This document shows positions 35,333 to 43,465 of a stretch of DNA of 64,000 nt, one piece after another (within the stretch, counting starts at the first letter, position 1; each line of letters starts with the position of its first letter). Origin of the DNA: Dyella sp. C11 (GTDB taxonomy: Bacteria > Pseudomonadota > Gammaproteobacteria > Xanthomonadales > Rhodanobacteraceae); assembly GCF_003121485.1 (NCBI RefSeq), contig NZ_QAVX01000001.1, positions 186,001 to 250,000 on the forward strand. The letters are read 5' to 3'. The notes beneath the pieces were generated by a model. The model was not told where the DNA came from. It ran no database searches and saw nothing but the letters and a program-made list of their open reading frames with translations. Both the position numbers and the translations under genes were made by a program.

Positions 35333-36179
35333 TCCGTGGTTCGTTGGCGCGTTCACGGCCCTGCTCTCGCTGGCGCTCACGGCACGCGCAGCCGATGCGT
35401 CGCTCCGCGTGGTGGCGTTGGGTGGCGACATCACGGAGATCGTCTACGCACTGGATGCACAGGACACGCTGGTCGGTGTCGACAGCACCAGCCTGTGGCC
35501 GCAGGCGGCGACACATCTCCCCGATGTTGGCTACGTGCGGCAGCTGGCGGCGGAAGGCATCCTGTCCTTGCGTCCGCAGCTGATCCTGGCCACGCACGAC
35601 GCCGGGCCGGCGACGGTGATGACGCAATTGCGCGACACCGGCATGCGCATCGAGATGATGCCGGTCACGCGTACACCGCAAGCCGTGGTCGCGAAGGTGA
35701 AGCAGGTCGGCGATGCACTTGATCGGAAGCCTGCCGCCGCAGCCCTGGCCGCGAAGATCGATGGGCAGTACGCCAGCTTGTCCAAGGCCGTGGCCGCCAT
35801 GCCGAAGCATCCGCGCGTGATGTTCCTGATGTCGGCGGGCGATGGCAGTCCCAAGGCCGCGGGTCGCGACACCGCGGCGGATGCCGCCATCACGCTGGCA
35901 GGCGGCGCCAATGTGGGCGGCGATTTCAGTGGCTACAAGGCGGTGTCGCCGGAAGCGATGGCGGCATTGGCACCCGACGTGATCGTGCTGATGCATGAGC
36001 GCGAGGCCGAACTCGGCGGCATCGATGGCGTGCTCAAACTGCCTGGCGTGGCGATGACGCCCGCCGGGCGAGCGCGGCGCATCGTCTTCGTGGATGGGCA
36101 GGCCTTGCTCGGATTCGGCCCACGCAATGCCGAGCATGAACTGGAACTCCAACGCATGCTTGCTTCCATTCGGCCATGA
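35325..36179 (+). CDS. hmuT: Haem ABC transporter periplasmic substrate-binding protein
   Basis: 284 residues. The signal peptide ends A-R-A at about residue 20. It belongs to the TroA/BtuF class III binding fold: R-V-V-A-L-G-G-D-I-T-E-I-V-Y-A-L and L-R-P-Q-L-I-L-A-T in the N-lobe, a long linking helix, then G-G-A-N-V-G-G-D-F-S-G-Y-K-A-V-S-P-E. It carries haem across the periplasm to HmuU. The ATG at 35325 overlaps the hmuS stop by 8 bases and has AGGAGAG upstream; its TGA overlaps the hmuU start (ATGA). Confidence 0.93.
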   Translation: MRNPWFVGAFTALLSLALTARAADASLRVVALGGDITEIVYALDAQDTLVGVDSTSLWPQAATHLPDVGYVRQLAAEGILSLRPQLILATHDAGPATVMTQLRDTGMRIEMMPVTRTPQAVVAKVKQVGDALDRKPAAAALAAKIDGQYASLSKAVAAMPKHPRVMFLMSAGDGSPKAAGRDTAADAAITLAGGANVGGDFSGYKAVSPEAMAALAPDVIVLMHEREAELGGIDGVLKLPGVAMTPAGRARRIVFVDGQALLGFGPRNAEHELELQRMLASIRP

Positions 36180-37234
36180 ACACGGTGGCGATGGAACGGC
36201 CATCTGTCCGGCGGTTTCGCAGCCTTCCGTTGGTGGGGCTGACGGCCTTGCTGTTGACCGTCGCCGTGGGTGGCATGGCGACCGGTGCCATGCCGCTCTC
36301 CGCGTCCGATGTGATCGGTGCCTTGTGGCGCGGCGCGACGGGCAAGACGCTCGCAACGGACGATGCCATCGTGCTCATGTTGCGTCTGCCACGCGTGCTG
36401 ATGGCAGCGCTCGTTGGCGCGGCGTTGGCATGCAGCGGCGCGACCATGCAGGGCTTGTTTCGCAATCCACTGGTGGAGCCGGGGCTGGTAGGCGTGTCGG
36501 CCGGCGCCGCACTGGGTGCCATTGGCATGATCGTGCTGGGTGGTGGCGTGCTGGCGTCGCTGCCCGCCGTGATCGCATCGTTCGGTGTCGCGGGCGCCGC
36601 GTTTGCCAGTGGCGTCACGGCCACGGCGCTGGTTTATCTGATCGGCAGTCGACGACCGGGCATCGCCACGCTGCTGCTGGCGGGCGTGGCCATCAATGCG
36701 ATTGCGATGGCGGGCGTGGGTCTGTTCACCTTCATGGCCAATGAACATCAGTTGCGTGACCTGAGCTTCTGGACGCTGGGCAGTCTGGGCGGCACGAGTT
36801 GGTCGCGCCTGCTCGCCGTCGCGCCGCTGATGTTGTTGCCGGTGTGCCTGCTGCCGCGCTACGCCAACGCGCTCAATGCACTGTTGCTGGGCGAGCGCGA
36901 AGCGGCGCTGTTGGGCTTTCATCCGGAACGGCTTCGCAGGCAACTCATCGCACTGACTGCGCTCGCCACCAGTGCGGCCGTCGCCATGTGTGGCGTCATC
37001 GGCTTCGTGGGCCTGTTGGTGCCGCATGTGGTGCGCATGATGTGGGGCCCCGATCATCGCCTGCTGCTGCCCGCCTCTGCGCTCGGTGGAGCAGCGCTGC
37101 TCATCGCGGCGGACGCCGTGGCGCGCGTGGTGGTGGCACCCGCCGAACTGCCGATTGGCGTGATTACCGCGCTGCTGGGCGGCCCGTTCTTTCTCTGGTT
37201 GTTGTTGCGCCTTCGCGTGGGAGAGTCGACATGA
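36176..37234 (+). CDS. hmuU: Haem ABC transporter permease (FecCD family)
   Basis: 352 residues with about ten membrane segments. FecCD signatures include L-R-L-P-R-V-L-M-A-A-L-V-G-A-A-L-A-C-S-G-A, G-L-F-R-N-P-L-V-E-P-G-L-V-G-V-S-A-G-A near 100, and G-F-V-G-L-L-V-P-H-V-V-R near 280. It forms the inner-membrane channel with HmuV. Start and stop codons overlap both neighbours by 4 bases, which implies tight co-translation. Confidence 0.95.
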   Translation: MNTVAMERPSVRRFRSLPLVGLTALLLTVAVGGMATGAMPLSASDVIGALWRGATGKTLATDDAIVLMLRLPRVLMAALVGAALACSGATMQGLFRNPLVEPGLVGVSAGAALGAIGMIVLGGGVLASLPAVIASFGVAGAAFASGVTATALVYLIGSRRPGIATLLLAGVAINAIAMAGVGLFTFMANEHQLRDLSFWTLGSLGGTSWSRLLAVAPLMLLPVCLLPRYANALNALLLGEREAALLGFHPERLRRQLIALTALATSAAVAMCGVIGFVGLLVPHVVRMMWGPDHRLLLPASALGGAALLIAADAVARVVVAPAELPIGVITALLGGPFFLWLLLRLRVGEST

Positions 37235-38088
37235 ACGTTGCGATGGACTGGCGTGCGTCATCATCCGAGGCGACATCCGGTGTGCTTGAGGCGCGGGATG
37301 TCCATCTCAGCCACGGCACGCGACGCGTGCTGCAAGGCATCGATCTTCGCGCGAAGCCGGGCAGACTGCTCGCCCTGATTGGCCCCAATGGCGCTGGCAA
37401 GAGCAGTCTGCTTTCCGTGATGGCCGGGCTGCGCCGCCCTTCGCATGGCGACATGCAGCTGGATGGGCGCGCCGTGCACGCGTGGCCGCTGCACGAGCTG
37501 CCGCGACGGCGCGCCATGCTGTCGCAGAAGGTGCAGCTGGGTTTCGCCTTTCGCGTGGACGAAGTGGTGATGCTGGGGCGCAGCCCGCAAGGCGCCGCAT
37601 CGTTGCGCGATGCCGATGCATGTATCGTCGAAGCAGTGTTGCTCGCTACCCGTACCACGCATTTGCGTGAGCGTAGCTATCTGGAACTGTCCGGTGGCGA
37701 GCAACAGCGCGTGCAGTTGGCTCGTGTGCTGGCGCAGGTGTGGGATTGCCGCGACACGCCCGCGTGGCTGTTGCTGGACGAACCGGAGGCCGGCCTGGAT
37801 ATCGCTCATCAGCACGACATGTTGCAGCACGCCCAGTCGCTGGCTCGCCAAGGCTTCGGCGTCGTGGTGGTCCTGCATGACCTCAACCTGGCGGCCCGTT
37901 ATGCCGACGATGTCGCGCTGCTGGCGCAAGGTCGCCTGGTGCGGCACGGCGATCCGACCGAGGCGCTGGAGGCCGACGTGTTGTCCCGCATTTACGGCAT
38001 TCCCCTGCAACGGACTCTCGACGACGAAGGTCGTTGGCTGATCCATCCGGCGCGCCGGGCCAGCCAGGTGGCTTTTGCGTCCCGTTGA
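37231..38088 (+). CDS. hmuV: Haem ABC transporter ATP-binding protein
   Basis: 285 residues. Walker A G-P-N-G-A-G-K-S-S, signature L-S-G-G-E-Q-Q-R-V-Q-L-A-R, Walker B L-L-L-D-E-P-E-A-G-L-D and the switch His in V-L-H-D-L-N are all present. Powers haem import through HmuU. The ATG at 37231 overlaps the hmuU stop; the longer frame back to 36799 lies within hmuU and is not used. Confidence 0.95.
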   Translation: MNVAMDWRASSSEATSGVLEARDVHLSHGTRRVLQGIDLRAKPGRLLALIGPNGAGKSSLLSVMAGLRRPSHGDMQLDGRAVHAWPLHELPRRRAMLSQKVQLGFAFRVDEVVMLGRSPQGAASLRDADACIVEAVLLATRTTHLRERSYLELSGGEQQRVQLARVLAQVWDCRDTPAWLLLDEPEAGLDIAHQHDMLQHAQSLARQGFGVVVVLHDLNLAARYADDVALLAQGRLVRHGDPTEALEADVLSRIYGIPLQRTLDDEGRWLIHPARRASQVAFASR

Positions 38089-38132
38089 CCCGGGCCGGGG
38101 AGAATGGGTGGCACGTCTTTCCGGAGCCATCC

Positions 38133-38807
38133 ATGCGCAACCTGGATTTCAGTTCCTGGCACGCCCTGCTGTCGACCATCATCGGGCTCGCGCTTATTGC
38201 GCTGATCTCGGTGGGGATACGGTTGCTTGCCATGCATACCGTGCAGCAACGCCGGGAGCGCGAGAACCGCCAGATCAACGAGCGCCTTCGTACCTTGATC
38301 GCGGCGTACAAGACGCTGGGTGGCTCCTTCACCGGTGATCTGTCGGTGGACCCTTCACACCTTCGCGACCTGCGGCGAGCCTCGTTGCCGGCGGAAGGCG
38401 AGGCGGTCGCCATTGCCCTGCCGGTATCGGACCGGTCGCGCCGCATGCGCGATGCCGTCGAAGCCGCGTTGTCGGACATCATCTTGCTGGGTACCGAGGA
38501 GCAGGTGGCGCTGGCGGCGCGTGCGGCCACCGAGCTGGCCGAAGGGCGACCCACGCATACGGCGGAACTGGTGGTGTCGGTGCGCGACTTCATCCGCAAG
38601 GTGTTGGACCTGGAACCCGTACCGAAACACCTGGCCATTCCGCGACAAGGCCCGACGCGCGTGGCCGGCACGCGTGCGAAGGGTGACGCCAAAGGCGATT
38701 CCAAGGGCAGCGGCAAAGGCGGTGGCGGCATGGGTGGCATGGGCGGCGGCATGGGAGGCATGGGTGGTCATGCCTCTCTCGATGACGATCACACGGCGCA
38801 TCATTGA
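38133..38807 (+). CDS. Small membrane protein with Gly/Met/His-rich tail, downstream of hmuV
   Basis: 224 residues. One membrane segment (about 11-33, L-L-S-T-I-I-G-L-A-L-I-A-L-I) is followed by a charged helix (Q-Q-R-R-E-R-E-N-R-Q) and a soluble domain with few recognisable features. The last 40 residues are Lys/Gly-rich and then repeat M-G-G-M-G-G-G, ending in H-A-S-L-D-D-D-H-T-A-H-H. Such Met/His clusters can bind copper or other metals, but no function is known. It starts 44 bases after hmuV with a GGAG site and no terminator between, so it may belong to the haem operon. Confidence 0.7.
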   Translation: MRNLDFSSWHALLSTIIGLALIALISVGIRLLAMHTVQQRRERENRQINERLRTLIAAYKTLGGSFTGDLSVDPSHLRDLRRASLPAEGEAVAIALPVSDRSRRMRDAVEAALSDIILLGTEEQVALAARAATELAEGRPTHTAELVVSVRDFIRKVLDLEPVPKHLAIPRQGPTRVAGTRAKGDAKGDSKGSGKGGGGMGGMGGGMGGMGGHASLDDDHTAHH

Positions 38808-38826
38808 TTCGGGCTTCGCCGGGCGT

Positions 38827-39615
38827 TCAGTCGCTCGTGCGATTGTCCCGCGTCGATACCAGCCGAAGGAACGCCTCGTGCTGATATCGGCTCATGCGCA
38901 GCTTCTGCCCCGTATCCATGGTGACCACATGGTGGCCGTTGAACCACGGGTGGATGGCCTGTATGCGACGCGTGTTGATGATGGCCGAACGATGCACGCG
39001 CGCGAAGTGCCGCGGATCGAGTCGTGATGCGAGCACGGTCATCGTCTCGCGCATCTCGTGCACGCGATCTGCCAGGTGCAGCAGCACGGTGTTGCCGCTG
39101 GCCTTGATCCATACGATGTCATCGACATTGACGAAGGTGATGTGCTCGTCGACGCGCACCGGCAGCCGTTGCAGGTAATTGTCGCGCTGGCTCAACGAGT
39201 CGAGCGCCTGCATGATCCGCGCTATCGGCGGTTGTTCGGCCGTGTTTTTTGCAGCGAGCCGTTGTTTCACGCGGAGCAGTGTGCTGGCGAAACGTTCGCG
39301 GCTGAAAGGCTTCACCAGGTAATCCACGGCGTTCGCTTCGAACGCGCGCACGGCGTATTGCTCGTACGCGGTGACAAATACCGTGGCAGGCATATGGTCG
39401 GCGCCGATGGCCGTCACCACGTCCATGCCGTTGAGCGCAGGCATCTGCACGTCGAGAAAGACCAGGTCCGGGGCGTGTCGACGAATGGCCTGCACGGCAG
39501 TCTCGCCGTCACCGCATTCGTCCAGCAAGGCGATCTCCGGATCGGCCTTGAGCAGGCGGACGATCGCGCGGCGTGCGATGGGTTCGTCGTCCACCACCAG
39601 CGTGACAATGCTCAT
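38827..39615 (-). CDS. LytTR family response regulator (AlgR/LytR type)
   Basis: 262 residues. The receiver domain (1-125) has D9/D10 in V-V-D-D-E and phospho-acceptor D55 in L-V-F-L-D-V-Q-M-P, with the switch Thr in F-V-T-A-Y and Lys in V-K-P-F. The C-terminal LytTR DNA-binding domain has the typical D-I-V-W-I-K-A-S-G-N-T-V and H-F-A-R-V-H-R-S-A-I-I-N. The start overlaps the stop of the kinase gene (ATGA). Two AlgR-like sites in the promoter upstream of the kinase suggest autoregulation. Confidence 0.93.
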   Translation of the reverse strand: MSIVTLVVDDEPIARRAIVRLLKADPEIALLDECGDGETAVQAIRRHAPDLVFLDVQMPALNGMDVVTAIGADHMPATVFVTAYEQYAVRAFEANAVDYLVKPFSRERFASTLLRVKQRLAAKNTAEQPPIARIMQALDSLSQRDNYLQRLPVRVDEHITFVNVDDIVWIKASGNTVLLHLADRVHEMRETMTVLASRLDPRHFARVHRSAIINTRRIQAIHPWFNGHHVVTMDTGQKLRMSRYQHEAFLRLVSTRDNRTSD

Positions 39616-40724
39616 GCGCTTGCCACTTCCGGTGCTTCATCCGGTTCTTCGATTTCACGGAACGGCAGGCGCAGGCGGCAGATGACGCCTTGCGGCCAGA
39701 TCATGTCGAGCCTGACCTCGGCCGCGTCGCCGTAAAGTTCGCGAAGCCGCAGCGACGTATTGCTCAGGCCGATGCCGTGGCCCGTGGATGCCTTATTGGC
39801 TTCCAGCGTGCTGTTGCGGTTGCGCACATCGATGCAAAGCGTGTCGTTCTCGCGACGACTTTCGATCTCGATGCAATCGGCGCCCACGCGTTCGCCGATG
39901 CCGTGGCGAATGGCGTTCTCGACGATGGGCTGCAGGATCAGGCTGGGCACGGCGCCGTGGAGCGTGTCCGGGCTCACGTAGATCTGCGTGGTCAGGCGAT
40001 CCTTGAAGCGCGTGCGCTGGATGCCGAGGTATAGATCCAGCAGCACCAGTTCGCGCTGCAGGCTGATCTCCTGTCCGTCCTGGTCTTCGAGGAAGGCACG
40101 CAGCAGTTCGCTCAGGCGCATCAGCATGTCTTCGGCCGACAGCGTGTCCTCGTCCAGCAGCGTGGCGATGGCATGCAGCGTGTTGAACAGGAAATGCGGT
40201 TGCAATTGGGATTTGAGTGCTTGCAGACGCGATTGCGCGAGCTCGGCGGAGAGGCGGTTGGCTTCCAGTTCGCGCCGGGATTTTTCTTCATGAAACGCCA
40301 TGGCCTGCTGGATGGCGAACAGCGTCCAATACGTAAGCAGCCCACGCGCGAAGTGCTGACCCACGAAGTACCACAGCTGCTGGGTGAAATCGCTGGGTTC
40401 GAACAACGTGGAAACCGCGGCACCGATCACCAGGCTGAGCAGGGTCACGCCAAGGCTCAACGGCAATTGCGTACCCAGTCCGCGCAGGCGTACCGGCGAG
40501 CGGATGGGATACCTGGCGGCGAGGCGGAACACCCAGGGTGCGAGTGCCGCCCACGTGTACCACTGGATCATGGACCAGCGCAGGTAGTCCCACGGCGACC
40601 ACACGTGGTCGCGGACCACGATGTCGTGAAGCATGCCCTGCACGCCGAACACGACAGCCACGGCCGTCCACAGGCCGAGATAGTGGCCCAGTCCGATATC
40701 CGTGTTGCCCAGCCGGATCTTCAT
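39612..40724 (-). CDS. LytS-type sensor histidine kinase
   Basis: 370 residues. Four membrane segments in the first about 165 residues are followed by a short coiled linker (E-E-K-S-R-R-E-L-E-A-N) and a His_kinase domain with the phospho-acceptor motif L-Q-P-H-F-L-F-N-T-L-H, then an ATPase domain with the N-box P-I-V-E-N-A-I-R-H-G. The signal is unknown; kinases of this class sense membrane or small-molecule cues. Forms an operon with the LytTR regulator downstream (4-base overlap). Confidence 0.93.
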   Translation of the reverse strand: MKIRLGNTDIGLGHYLGLWTAVAVVFGVQGMLHDIVVRDHVWSPWDYLRWSMIQWYTWAALAPWVFRLAARYPIRSPVRLRGLGTQLPLSLGVTLLSLVIGAAVSTLFEPSDFTQQLWYFVGQHFARGLLTYWTLFAIQQAMAFHEEKSRRELEANRLSAELAQSRLQALKSQLQPHFLFNTLHAIATLLDEDTLSAEDMLMRLSELLRAFLEDQDGQEISLQRELVLLDLYLGIQRTRFKDRLTTQIYVSPDTLHGAVPSLILQPIVENAIRHGIGERVGADCIEIESRRENDTLCIDVRNRNSTLEANKASTGHGIGLSNTSLRLRELYGDAAEVRLDMIWPQGVICRLRLPFREIEEPDEAPEVASA

Positions 40725-40801
40725 GTTCGCGGGTCCGCATGGATCGTCGAGACCATCTTAGGCGCCTGAATTCGCGGATAGAAGCGACCCGTTCGATCAC
40801 T

Positions 40802-40834
40802 ACGATTCGTCACTGCGCCACGACGATTCGTCAC
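40802..40834 (-). promoter_or_regulatory. Two phased LytTR (AlgR-like) binding sites
   Basis: ACGATTCGTCAC occurs at 40802-40813 and again at 40823-40834, exactly 21 bases apart, two helical turns. The AlgR consensus is ACCGTTCGTC, which matches 8 of 10 bases. Their place between the kinase gene (start 40724, - strand) and a lipoprotein gene (start 40922, + strand) allows control of either or both. Confidence 0.75.
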
Positions 40835-40921
40835 GAATCGCTGTCGGGATGCATCCGTTCGGCGTTCCATGGCCCCACCCGCACAGGCGTGCGGGCATCT
40901 GCCCACGGCCGGAGCGCTGCC

Positions 40922-41335
40922 ATGAACATTCATCGTGTTGCCCTTTCCCTGTCGAGCGTTGCCATTCTGTCGACCACGCTGCTGATGGCGCTGTCCGCCT
41001 GTGCGACAACAAGCGATGCATCGTCACGCCACTTGCGTGTCGTCAATGCCACGTACGACGACATGACGGCGCTCGCCTTCGCCCCGAGCGGCAGCATGGA
41101 TTTTCGCGAGGTGACGCTGGCGCGCCCGTTGACCGGTGCGCTCGGCTCAGTGACCGTCGATGTGCCATCCGGTGCATGTGTGCGCGATGTGCGCGTCACG
41201 CTTCACGGCGATCGCACCTTGCTCTATCCGCATATGGACGTCTGTCGTCATGATGGCCTGCGCCTCGCCGTGGGCGCGCGACCGGAACGTTCCACGTCGC
41301 TGAAGGACGCGCCCGAGGCCGCCGGTTCGCCGTAA
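40922..41335 (+). CDS. Small lipoprotein, function unknown
   Basis: 137 residues. The leader ends in a lipobox M-A-L-S-A-C, so the mature protein is probably lipidated at about Cys28. The rest is a small beta-rich domain with a Cys pair (about 80 and 104) in S-G-A-C-V-R-D and M-D-V-C-R-H-D that could form a disulfide. No family is recognised. Divergent from the LytS-type kinase and with the LytTR sites about 90-120 bases upstream, it is a candidate target of that system. Confidence 0.72.
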   Translation: MNIHRVALSLSSVAILSTTLLMALSACATTSDASSRHLRVVNATYDDMTALAFAPSGSMDFREVTLARPLTGALGSVTVDVPSGACVRDVRVTLHGDRTLLYPHMDVCRHDGLRLAVGARPERSTSLKDAPEAAGSP

Positions 41336-41400
41336 GCGGGCGCACCTGAGTCGGGCTACGATGGGCGAACAAGTCGTAGCCATCGATCCCGGAGGTTGCC

Positions 41401-41814
41401 ATGCGTCGTGTCAGTCGGTCGTTCGTGCTGGTCGTGATGGGGTTTGCCGCAGGCGTGGCTGTGTCGGTGGCGACGCGTGCACTGGCCCAACCAACGGCGG
41501 GCAAGCCGGTGGTTGGCACCTATGGCGTGTCGGTTGACGAAGTGAAGCAGAACCTCGTCGAGCCGCAACTGTTCACCGGCCAGTTCCATCGCAAGGTCAC
41601 GCTTTCCGATGGTTCGGTGCGGGACATCACCTTGATTGCGGTGGAGGAACAAGGCCAGCCCATGGTGAAGTTTCTGGATACGTCGAAGTCCGGCACGTTC
41701 GAGAGCACCATGGGGCCCAACGGCACGACCACGAACGGCAAGCTCATGGTCATGGTGAACATCAAGGAGGGCGGGGCGTTGGGTGGTCCGGCGAAGCGAG
41801 CTGATGTCCGTTGA
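41401..41814 (+). CDS. Secreted small protein, function unknown
   Basis: 137 residues. A signal peptide with an R-R-x-S-R N-region ends A-L-A at about residue 29. The mature part is a small domain of alternating charged and hydrophobic residues (G-Q-F-H-R-K-V-T-L-S-D-G-S-V-R-D-I-T-L-I). It has no recognised family. The ATG follows GGAGGTTGCC. A bidirectional terminator follows. Confidence 0.72.
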   Translation: MRRVSRSFVLVVMGFAAGVAVSVATRALAQPTAGKPVVGTYGVSVDEVKQNLVEPQLFTGQFHRKVTLSDGSVRDITLIAVEEQGQPMVKFLDTSKSGTFESTMGPNGTTTNGKLMVMVNIKEGGALGGPAKRADVR

Positions 41815-41837
41815 CGCTACCGTATTTTTCGATGGCA

Positions 41838-41867
41838 TAAAAAAAGCCCCGCAAGGCGGGGCTTTTT
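41838..41867. terminator. Bidirectional intrinsic terminator between two convergent genes
   Basis: A-tract, GCCCCGC, loop AAG, GCGGGGC and T-tract. It serves the secreted small protein gene on one side and the glutamate-cysteine ligase gene on the other. Confidence 0.92.
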
Positions 41868-41879
41868 CGCGAGCGGTGT

Positions 41880-43247
41880 TTAGTACGCGAACTCGCGGAA
41901 CACCGGATCGACGCTGCCGTTCCACGGCCCGTGGAACAGTTCAAGCTTGCGCTCGGCGGGCGTCTGGTTGGCTTCGACAATCTCGATCAACGGTTCGAGG
42001 AAGATGCTTTCATCGGCGCCGTTGCGATTCAGCCGGGCGCGGCGCTTGAGGCCGTGCGAGGCGATCTTCAGCGTTTCAGCGGCAAGCTCGCGCACGCTGT
42101 GCTTGCGGAACGGCAGCTTCAGCGCCTGGCGCGGCACGCCGTCGCGCAAGGCGTGGCGTTCCTCGCGGGTGAAGTCCTTCACCAGATCCCAGGCGGCGCC
42201 AAGCGCTTCGTCGTCATAGAGCAGTCCCACCCACAGCGCGGGCAGGGCGCACAAACGGTTCCACGGACCACCATCGGCACCACGCATTTCCAGGTACTGC
42301 TTGAGGCGTACTTCGGGGAAGGCGGTGGTGAGGTGGTCGGCCCAGTCCTTCATGGTGGCGTGTACGCCGGGCAGGGAAGGCAGTTCGCCGGCCATGAAGC
42401 GCTTGAAGTCCTGTCCGGCCAGGTCGATGTACTTGCCATCCTGGTAGCTGAAGTACATCGGCACGTTCAGCACGTAGTCGACGTAGCGCTCGTAGCCGAA
42501 GCCGTCTTCGAACACGAAATCGAGCATGCCGGTGCGATCGGGGTCGGTGTCTTCCCACACGTGCGAGCGATACGACTGATAGCCGTTCGGACGTCCATCC
42601 GTAAACGGCGAATCGGCGAACAACGCGGTGGCGATGGGCTGCAGTGCCAGGCTGGTGCGGAACTTGCGCACCATGTCCGCTTCGCTGCCGAAATCCAGGT
42701 TCACCTGCACGGTGCAGGTGCGGGTCATCATGTCCAGGCCCAGGTTGCCGACCTTGGGCATGTACTCGCGCATGATCTTGTAGCGGCCCTTGGGCATCCA
42801 CGGCATCTCGTCGCGACGCCATTTGGGCTGGAAGCCCATGCCCAGGAAGCCGATGCCCATGCCTTCGGCAATGGAACGCACTTCGTTGAGGTGTGTGTTC
42901 ACCTCGCCGCAGGTGTCGTGGATGGTTTCCAGCGGCGCGCCGGAAAGCTCCAGCTGCCCCGCAGGCTCCAGCGTGATGGAGGCCTTGTCGCGTGACAGCG
43001 CCACCGGGTTCTCGCCTTCGCGCGCCACGTCCCAGCCGTAGCGCGAGGCCAGGGCTTCAAGCAGTGCGCGAATGCCGCGCTCACCTTCAAAGGTGGGTGG
43101 ACGCAAGGTATCGGTGAGGAAGCCGAACTTCTCGTGCTCGGTGCCGATGCGCCATGCCTCGCGCGGCTTCTCCCCCGCGGCGACGTAATCAACAAGCTGC
43201 TGGCGGCTGCCGATGGGTGTGCTCTTGACGGCACTGGGTATGGACAC
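41880..43247 (-). CDS. gshA: Glutamate-cysteine ligase (GCS2/plant-type)
   Basis: 455 residues, typical of the plant/alphaproteobacterial-type ligase common in Xanthomonadales. Landmarks are [12 protein letters not shown] near the N-terminus, [14 protein letters not shown] (metal-binding Glu), the [13 protein letters not shown] strand and [11 protein letters not shown]. It makes gamma-glutamylcysteine, the first step of glutathione synthesis, which feeds the glutaredoxin downstream in the region. The 218 bases upstream hold nothing else recognised. Confidence 0.93.
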   Translation of the reverse strand: MSIPSAVKSTPIGSRQQLVDYVAAGEKPREAWRIGTEHEKFGFLTDTLRPPTFEGERGIRALLEALASRYGWDVAREGENPVALSRDKASITLEPAGQLELSGAPLETIHDTCGEVNTHLNEVRSIAEGMGIGFLGMGFQPKWRRDEMPWMPKGRYKIMREYMPKVGNLGLDMMTRTCTVQVNLDFGSEADMVRKFRTSLALQPIATALFADSPFTDGRPNGYQSYRSHVWEDTDPDRTGMLDFVFEDGFGYERYVDYVLNVPMYFSYQDGKYIDLAGQDFKRFMAGELPSLPGVHATMKDWADHLTTAFPEVRLKQYLEMRGADGGPWNRLCALPALWVGLLYDDEALGAAWDLVKDFTREERHALRDGVPRQALKLPFRKHSVRELAAETLKIASHGLKRRARLNRNGADESIFLEPLIEIVEANQTPAERKLELFHGPWNGSVDPVFREFAY

Positions 43248-43465
43248 GGGGAACTCCTTGCAGGGCTGGCACCACTGTGGGGGCGACGCATCCTAAATCA
43301 AAGTGCCGATTTTCCGAACTTTTGAATTTATGGCGCCATCGCGTGCTGGGCGAGGGTGCCACCTTTCTGTTTACCCGGCGATGTGTGTTGTGGCGGCGAA
43401 GGCTCGGGTTGCGCGGCATGACGTCGCGACCCTGGCGGCCACGCCGACATCGCTTGCCGTGGAGC

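Noticed and set aside
41838-41867. Riboswitch before glutamate-cysteine ligase
   Set aside because: The hairpin is at the 3' end of both convergent genes and is a plain terminator; nothing structured was seen upstream of the ligase start.
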